From positions 121,236,562 through 121,300,561 of the forward strand of contig NC_134367.1 of the NCBI RefSeq assembly GCF_035582795.1: a stretch of 64,000 nucleotides of DNA. The letters run 5' to 3'. Below the pieces are notes generated by a model, which ran no database searches, had not been told where the DNA came from, and worked only from the letters and a program-made list of their open reading frames with translations. Below, piece after piece: positions 49,701 to 58,700 of this stretch (position 1 is its first letter; the number at the start of each line of letters is the position of its first letter). Both the position numbers and the translations under genes were made by a program. Source of the DNA: Mycteria americana. Taxonomy: Eukaryota; Chordata; Aves; Ciconiiformes; Ciconiidae.

Positions 49701-52700
49701 TTAGAGCAAAAATCCCCCTATGTCCCACAGTCATTATGGACTTAGAAACTTCAAATACAACAGGTTACAAATAGAAGAAAAGCAGAAGTCGTCACTAGGT
49801 TTTCTACTATACATTCTCAAATGATTTGCTGTGTATAGTAATATTTTAGCTTCATACCACTTCTTCTTCAGGCTTCATAGTAGAAGCTCTTACTGATGCA
49901 GTTTTTCAAGCTAAATTTGATGCCATCAGTTTCCTATCTTGTTGAAGGAAGCTGCAAGAGCTTATTTTAAGAGCAACAGTCGATGAGCATATTTTGGTGT
50001 CATGTTCCATAATTGAAGAGATTATTGCCTAATACATTCTCTATATTTGCCATATTCCTTTTGGGGGATCGGGGTTTCTCCACCATGACATTACTGTATT
50101 TTATTACTCCTCATCTATTGCCATTTTCCTTCCCCTCTATGTATGTATTCTTCCTCTTCTAGCTGTTCACACACATTCATCACTGCAATATTGGATGAGT
50201 ATCCCCACAAGGTAAGAACACATTATGCGTTCCCATTTTGCATACAGGGAAGTGGGGCACGAGGAGAAAAAAGTGACTTGTCTGAGGTCAAATGAGGTTT
50301 CTGTGGCAAGGTAAATAATTGAACGTACATGAGTTTTCACTTCCATGAGCAGCCACATAGTATGCTGCCTTTCATTTGAACTGGCAGATGAAGTAGTGGG
50401 AAGGAGCAAGCTTTGTTTAACACAAGGGGGGCTGAGCACACACACACGCTCCTCGGTCCCTTGCAACACTTCAGTGGTACGTTCTGGGGAAAGACTGAAT
50501 TTGTGCAAAGACTGTAAGCCTCTACACTGGGAATACTTGTATAAAAAAGTAGCTCCCTCCCTGTGCTAACACTTAAATGGGTTTCCAAAAAATAAATAAA
50601 TAATCTTTTAAGGTCAGCACAAGAAGTTTCAATGCTGGTAACAGAAAAAAAGGAAAGAAAAAAAAAAAAAAGTATCAACTTGTTTCTGATCCCCCCCGGA
50701 AGGCAGCGAGCAAACACAGATCAAGAGTGACATTGCGATATGTCCATCAACATTCAATAGCAGCATTTGCTGATAATAAATTCAGTTAACAGTAGGACTG
50801 CAAGATACACACCTGCTGGTTTTTTTTCAGGGAGAGAAATTCTGCCATCTGACACTGAATCGACAAGATCCTGAAACTCGGCAGGAACTTCAGCTTGCTT
50901 CCAGCGCTCATTGTCCAAAAGTAGGCTAGTCATAAACATGAAAGAGAGGAGGCTGAGAAAATTAAATGCCTTGTCTTGACCCTTCTCCTGCCTGTAATGC
51001 CGTGGAATCAAAACTACAGTAATTTAAAAAAAGCCAGTGCCCCAAAATATTATGTTATTCATCTTCATTAGAAAGAGGTGCCCAACAATTGGCAGCAGCA
51101 AAACAGAAAACCACCATGTTGGCCTAGAGATCTCACAATTTATTCATTCAATCTATCATAGAGCACAAAAGACTACACTAGGCAATAGAGATCCTTATGA
51201 GATCACTGCCACTGAAGTAATGTGTAAATACTGGAATTTTAAGACCTTTTGATGGATGAGAGCAAAAAGACTTGATATATGTTACTGGGAAGGCTGTTCC
51301 CCAGGTGTGGGGTGTTTTTTTTAATTGTTGTTTTTGTTGGAGGTTTTCTGGGTTGTTTTTGTTTGTTTTGGATTTTTTTTTTTTTTAAACAGTTGGAAGT
51401 GAATTATCTTGAAGTTACTTAACCCCTGAGACAGAGCAATCCTGCCCTTCAATGTCAGTCTTGAGTACTTCCTGTAGCTGTTACTGTCCTTCTTCAGGTA
51501 ACTGTAGAACAACCCAGTTTGAAGAAATTAAGTTATGAAAACAGTAAAAGTCTAAACCAATTGAAAACAATTGGGTTTTAATACAGTTTTTTCACCCCCT
51601 GCTCTCAAGTACAGCTGGCTTACCAGTGTTCTAGGCAACAAAAGATTGTGTTTGCCTGGCATATGATTGATAAAATTAGTCATGGAAGAACACAAAGATC
51701 TTCTACCCAGATATACCTTAGTTTCGTCTTCCTCTCCTCATGGAATCTATTCACAAATCTATTGGCTTGACTTTGAAGTGCTCCTCGCAAGGACATACTT
51801 TTCCTGCCGCAGATCTGCTCAGTATCTAAGATAAAGCCTTCCATCAAGCGAGAAAGAGCAACAAACTCGCTGGAATTCAGCTTCTCTAGGAAGCCATCCT
51901 ATATGCAAAGAAAACCATTGTAAGGAGACATAACACCACAAAATTCAGAGATGTAAAGAAATAACTAGTCAGCATGTCTGAGGTCTACTAGTATTTTAAT
52001 AGGCACACTATTTAACCCTACATGGGACAGAGAAGGCAGACTACAGTGCAGTACAGTACCTTGTCATAGATATGCATTCTCTGCATAGAGCTTCAAAGAC
52101 AGCAAGTCAGAAAATTAACAAGGGGGGAAAAAAAAGTAGCAGAAACCCACATTGACTTACAATGACATGATATGTTAATGCTCATGTGCTCTGGGCATTA
52201 ACATCAAGCGCCTGTGGCAGCAGAACAGTTACTTAATTTCAGTTGAGAATGCCATTTCAGAACTCTCACTCATTAAACCAGTAACTTGGGAGTAAATTCT
52301 CATTAAGGATGAGACACCAACAGCAGTCTGACCCAAGCTCCTTACCTTTGCTCTTGCCATGAGGAACTTGACTGAACGATCATGGCAGATATCAGAGGCA
52401 TTATAAAGTAACTCTTGAATATTGTTTGCCAGCCTGACCAGTTCCAGGTCAGTCAGCTTCATGTCATCACTGATCCTACAAATGACAGAACCAGTTGGTT
52501 GAGCATCAATTTATAAAAAAACCCCAGTATTTCTGCTCACAGGTTGAAGGAGGAAAGAGCCTTGGCAGCAACTGTCAAATGCAGACAGTCAGTTAATCAC
52601 CAAAGTCACTTTGTACAGAGGGGATCTTCTAAGCTGCTGTCAATGTCATGTCAGTCCCTGTAACAAGGAAATGCACAACTGCACATCCTGATATTTTGTT

Positions 52701-55700
52701 TTAAATCCACATTCTAATTGCTATTAATGGTCTAAGAGAAAACACAATATAGCCATTACTAATACAATAAATATTAACATTTACTGGGCTAAAATTTATC
52801 CCGCTCCTGTAACACTTGATCATCACAAGCGTATGACACATAAAACACAGCATTTTTCTTCCAATGCAAACGTAAGGCCTAAAATAGATACTCTGCGCTC
52901 CCCATCACCTTAATCTATAGGCTGTCATTCTATTAGCTCTTTAGACTTCAGGCTCCTAAGTTGGTGCTTTTTAAAAAACCTTTTGTGCTTTGTCCACTGT
53001 TTTGAGGCTAACCTGTAGCACAGCTCTGCCATTCATATAATCAGTTAAGAAAACAATCTTTTGGTCCAGTGTGGCTGCTCAAGGGACTGACAGTATGAGA
53101 AGAGAGAGAAAACCCAGGACACTAGAGAGAAGCAATTGGGCTAACACTGTTGTAACTGTGTAATTTTACTAGCCTGCTCCAAACACAGAGCAGAGGTGCA
53201 CAGAAAACAGGAAAAGGAATGAAGCAAGTTCATTTTAGAACAAAGTTATGCAACCAGCCTTGGAAACAACTTTATTGCTCGAGAGCTTTAGCTGGGTGGT
53301 ATATTTTTAGCAAACTTGGCAAAGTGCTCCAGACCAGCTTGGATCCAATCCCCTTCTCCTTCCCTGCTCCTCACTGTAACCTGGGACTCCTCTTCACATT
53401 GCGTTTCTCTTCCAGCATATGACGGATGTTTTGACATACAGAGGCCTGAATTTGTTTTATGCCCAGCATGCGTATTTTAAATGTATCTCCTTCAGCCAGC
53501 ATTGTGATTTGAGGGGGAAAGGTCTCTATCAAAACTGACAGTTGCTTAAACACACAAGTATAGACACTTGAGTACCAACCAGCTAGAGCAAGCAGGCCAC
53601 TTTTTATCTTCCACCTTTCAGCAGAGTAACAAGTGGTATTTCAATTTTGCTTCATAGAACTCTGTATCTTTTGAAGTGGCTCATGCCTGAGTCCCACACA
53701 CACTATGCCTGGTTCTTTTAAAAAGGTAGCTCTGACTTCCAGCCATAAGTAAGGTATGCATAAAAGGATGCCAAAAAGGTTACAACTCTGGAGTCTGGAG
53801 CACCACAGGGCAGCACTGCCTATGTTACCAAAGCACTGAGATGGATTTATTTAACCATGCAAGCCAAATAGTTGACAACGAATAGCAGATTTTTCTCTAG
53901 AATTTATCAAGGTGCATTCCATGAAGCCAGCTTAAAAAAAACCAGAAAAAATAGCCATAGGGAACATGGACAGGGAACAGAGATGCTTCTGCCTGCTAAA
54001 CACTTAAACAATCTGTCTTTCATGTAGGCTAGACTTGCATTTCTCCTGCTCTCTACCAAAGCAGGCTCCCCAGCAGAACAGATGGAGAAGGGACCCTTTT
54101 CTGTAAGAAGTGACATAATCAGTACCCGTACCACTACACACAGAGGTGAAAGCAAGGCAAATAAATTAAAGAAAGGTGAGCTGGGGACAGCACAGTCTGA
54201 TGGCAGTCTCTAGGAGCGATGGTGGAAAGCCATTCCACTTCACTTACCTAGAAAAGCACATTCCTCCAAAGTAATTTTTGTACTGTATCATCAGAAACAA
54301 CCACCTTCACCTAACACCTTGTTTCTGACATGTTGTGAAGTTGAGTCAGGCAGCGCATTTACTTACATCATCTCTACTCCCCCTGGAGTAACAGAAGACG
54401 TCGTTTGCTCTTTGCTGGATGAGGAATCGGTAGTGCACTCCGGTTCAGAGACTGAATCACTGCTACACGGCTCACTGTTTGGGGAAGTGTTTCTTTGAGA
54501 GGTAGTGTCATCAGCTGCTACAGGCGGGAGGTCCCCTTCGCTAAACGCATCGCTTATAAACATGCCTTCATGAGTCAGGTAAGCCACTTCTGTGTCCACT
54601 GTACTGTCTTTAGCAGAGTTCTTTTGTAAGGTGTCCTCCAGGTCTCTGGTTTTTTGGTTCTTGTCTAGAACCAAGAAAACCACGCTATGGATAGTATTTA
54701 ATGTTGCCTAGAATCAAATATAACTTTTATTACAAAAAAACCCAAAACCCTGTGCCACAGGCTTGCGCTAGAAACAGATTTTCTTTTACCCACATCACTA
54801 AACTAAATCCTGGCTTTATTTTCTCTTGTGTAATTAGCATTCAGAGGCAGACCCATCCATCTTTGACGGTACCCAATATCAGATGTTCCTAAGAATGGTG
54901 AAAGAAACCTCATTTGGAGCAATCTAACACATACAAAAGTTCTGTCCTAATCCCTAGCAGCCTGGAATGGATGTAATCACTCAACAAGAGGTATTATCTC
55001 CTTCCCACTGCTCTCTTTGTTAGCACTAATCATTTTTGCCCTGGATGCCAATATTCACATATCCTTCTTTTAACCAGAAGTTTGAACTTTATAATCAAAA
55101 CCAATACCTTAAGACTTCAAATGGAAAGTAACTTCATTCCATTTCATGTCTGAACTATGTGAAGCTCTTGGTAAATGAATGTCTTACCTTTATTCTCTTG
55201 AGGAAGATGGTAAACTTAGAAAAAATATTCTTCAGTAAATCAAACCACTGAGGAAAATTCATCATCCTCATCTGGTCTGCAAGCCTGAAAAACAGAGAAG
55301 TATTCAGTAAACAGCAAATGTTTACTGGCACATAAAGAAAAAACATGCTTTAAATGGAATTGTAAATATAAGGAACACTATGTAGACTTTTATCTGGCAA
55401 GACAACAGACATTACCTGAACAACAGTCATGATCAACACAATGTATGCAAGTGGAATGGGGAAGGAGGTGTATAAAAATAGATCATATTAAAAAAATGAA
55501 AGCCTCACATTTACCATTTAGTTTTTCCAGGGCATAATGTTCTTTACCCCCAGGGTAAGTATGTGATACCAGCAAGGGAGGGGGGTTAATAACATTTTCA
55601 CAAATCATGTGGAAAAAAAAAAGAGATTACAAAAAAAAAAAAAGCCCCCCTTTTTTTTGCAAGTTTTACAAAAGCCATGTTATTAAGCCCATTTTGTTGC

Positions 55701-58700
55701 ATTGCAATGAGACCACTTCTGCTATCAAAGTGCAAGTCAGCTGCTTGTGGCAAAGGGCAGAAAAGTCATTGATAGAACAAAAGTTAAACCCTGTAATACA
55801 CAGTTAGGACCCAACTGCAGAATAGTAAACATCAGAGAATGGTGAACAAATACCCAGTGTTTAAAAATGACCCTGTGCCCAGTCCTTTCCCAGTCTTGTT
55901 GTGAATCTCATGCAGATTCTGCCACTCACTTTGCTTTATCAGCTGGTCTGATTTTATTATCTTGGGGTAACCTTTTGCTGAGCCAAACAAATCGCAGAGC
56001 GATGGAAAAACAGATGCTGGCAGAGGGGCCTCTGGAGCTGGGACCTCTGGAGGTGCCTTGTCCAGCTCCTGTTCAACACAGGTCCAACTAGATCAGGTTG
56101 TTCAGGGCCCTGCCCAGTCAAAGCTTGACTATGTCCCAGGACAGAGATCCCACAGCCTCTCTGGGCCCCTGTTCCAGTGTTTGACCATCCTCATAGGGAA
56201 CACATTTTTCCTAAGATTCAACTAGCATTTCTCATCTTCCATCTTGTGCCCATTGCCCCTCGTCCTTCCCCTGCACACCTCTGGAGGAGCCTGCCTCTGT
56301 CTACAGCTCTGCAATAACCCTCCCATGGGATAGCTGTGGGCAATTCTCCCCTGAGTTTTCCCCTCCCCACTCTGGAGAGGGACCCAGCTCCCCTGATGGC
56401 TCCTCCTACACTCCATGCTTCAGCCCCCAACCAGCCTGCTGGCCTCCGCTGGATCTCAATGTCTGTCTTCTTCCTTGACCTGCTGGCTATGTTAACATGG
56501 CCCAGGCTGCAGCTGCAAGGACACACTGCTGGTCCATGGCCAACCAGTTCTCCACCAGGACCCCCAGGTCCTGCCCTGCAAAGCTGCTCTGAAGCCAGCC
56601 AGCTCCTGGCTCTCCTCTTGCAAAGGGTTGCTCCTTCCAAGACACAGAACTTGGCATTTGCCTTTACTGGGCTTTATGAGGTTCCTGCCCACCCATTTCT
56701 TGCGTCTGAAGTTGTCTGATCTCCTCTCTGGATAGCTCCTATTCTCATTCATGAGGGACATACTGGAACTACTGACATGTTTTAATACAAAATCCCAGAT
56801 TATAACAGGGAATGCTTTCAAGTAGTTAGGAGATATATGCCTAAATACAGTATTTTATGCTTCATGTAATGAGATGCACAGAATTTCAGTATTTATTTTA
56901 AAGGTAAGTTTAATTTAAGTTAACATTAGAATCTGAATGAGAAGGGGCATATGCAATACTTTCACAGAGGCAGACAGAAGCAGAGCCTTAAGGTGAAACA
57001 GAAGGATAAGCCTTAATTATAGGGAAATTTAAGCAAAAATTAGAATGGTAAATTTATCTATGCTAAAACCACCCATCTCCTATCCCCACCCACCACCACA
57101 AAAAAAAAATCTGGCTGTATACTTACTTAACAACCACTTCTGTATCTATTTCTTCTATCTGCGATACTGTATTAACCACACACTGTCAAATTTAAAGGGG
57201 AAAAAACAAAACAAAAAAGATCTTAGCTTCCTTCTAACTGCTGCTGAGTTTCATAACACATACAATAATCCTCATGTTAAATAAGAAGTAAAACAAAGGA
57301 AAGACATATTTGTATCATTTAACAACTTGTTTCTCTAAAAACAAACAAACAAAAAACCCTAAAGAAACCCCCCAAACCACCCCCCGAACATCTATTTGCA
57401 AAATAGAGATGATTAAAACGTTCCCAACTGTGTACTAAGCTCTGGAGGGCACACTGGCTCCATCTCAAAGGGACCTGCTTTTCTGAGCATTGATGCTAAG
57501 CACCATTTCAAAAATGTCTCTCAGGTCAGGTACTTGAGAACAGAAGCCATATTCTTCCCCTTTCCAAAGTGACTGACTTTGGAAAATGTTGGTTGACTTC
57601 CTTTTCAGCTTTAAATACAGACTTGGGATCTAACCTAAACTGGAAGGAACAGCACCAGGGAAGCGTGGAAGCACACACCTACAGTCCTGTGCTTTCAACT
57701 GTTAAGGCAGATGCAGTTACAACTGCTCTCCTAGACATGGTATTTGCTGTCTGTCTGTCCTCTTCACCTCCAGGGCACCACCTGCCTCTGTCCCCAGATT
57801 TCTCCACATCATTATTGCTACGCTGTGGCCTTTCCTCAAAGAACATTTGCTTTTCAACTGGTACGAACAAAACTGGCCAGTTTCTTCAGGTCTCCAGAAC
57901 AATCCATTTTCATTCCAAACATAGCTATTGTTTCATGGCAATTTGTTCACTGATCTCTTTTCATGTTACTTGTAAGCCTTAGGTACAAATTAACTCAATT
58001 TAGACTGAATTAGGGGTTTTCTCCCAAATGTCAATCAATAACCTGATCAAATGAGTCAGTAGCGTATGAACTCATCTTGCCTTTAAGTGAATATGTACAA
58101 CACAAATGGTGACTGAGGGCTGCCATCTCAAGCTACATAGATTTTACCTGCATTTTGAATAAGGTGGTCAGTACAGAAGCTTCTTAAAAGCAGACCTTGT
58201 TCTTGAACTGTGCAGTGTGTTCAGTGCTTACAAACCTCTGCTCTTTCACCCGCCTGGCAATAAAGAGCTACTAAAGTACTGACCAAAGCAGCCCAGCAAT
58301 GCATTTGAACAGGAAACACATTTGAGATGTGGGAAGGAGACAGTTTCCTTTATTAAGGAAAAGTATCTCTAAAAGTTGAGACAATAGGCCACAATGCAAA
58401 TGTGTTGCACAAACCACACAGAAATACTCCGATCCTGTCTATTTTCCCTGTTCAATAGAAACTTGGAAGTTGATTAAACTTTGTCTATTACTGAGCAGAG
58501 GTGACACCTGAAAAATCCGACATAAAGACAAATATTCCCAGCAGAATGGGAAAAGGACTTTATGATCAAAAACGAGCAGGAAAACAGGGAGCACTACTTG
58601 CCTATTATCCAACTAAACAGAGAATTTAAAGGGAAAAAAGGTCTCTTCCTGTCTGCCGACACAGGCAAGTGAAAAGCCAATGGAGACTGACAGGCAGATG

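Noticed and set aside
56218-56821. Open frames of 109-140 codons on both strands
   Set aside because: They lie within the diverged CR1 fragment and its edge; broken LINE sequence, not a host gene.
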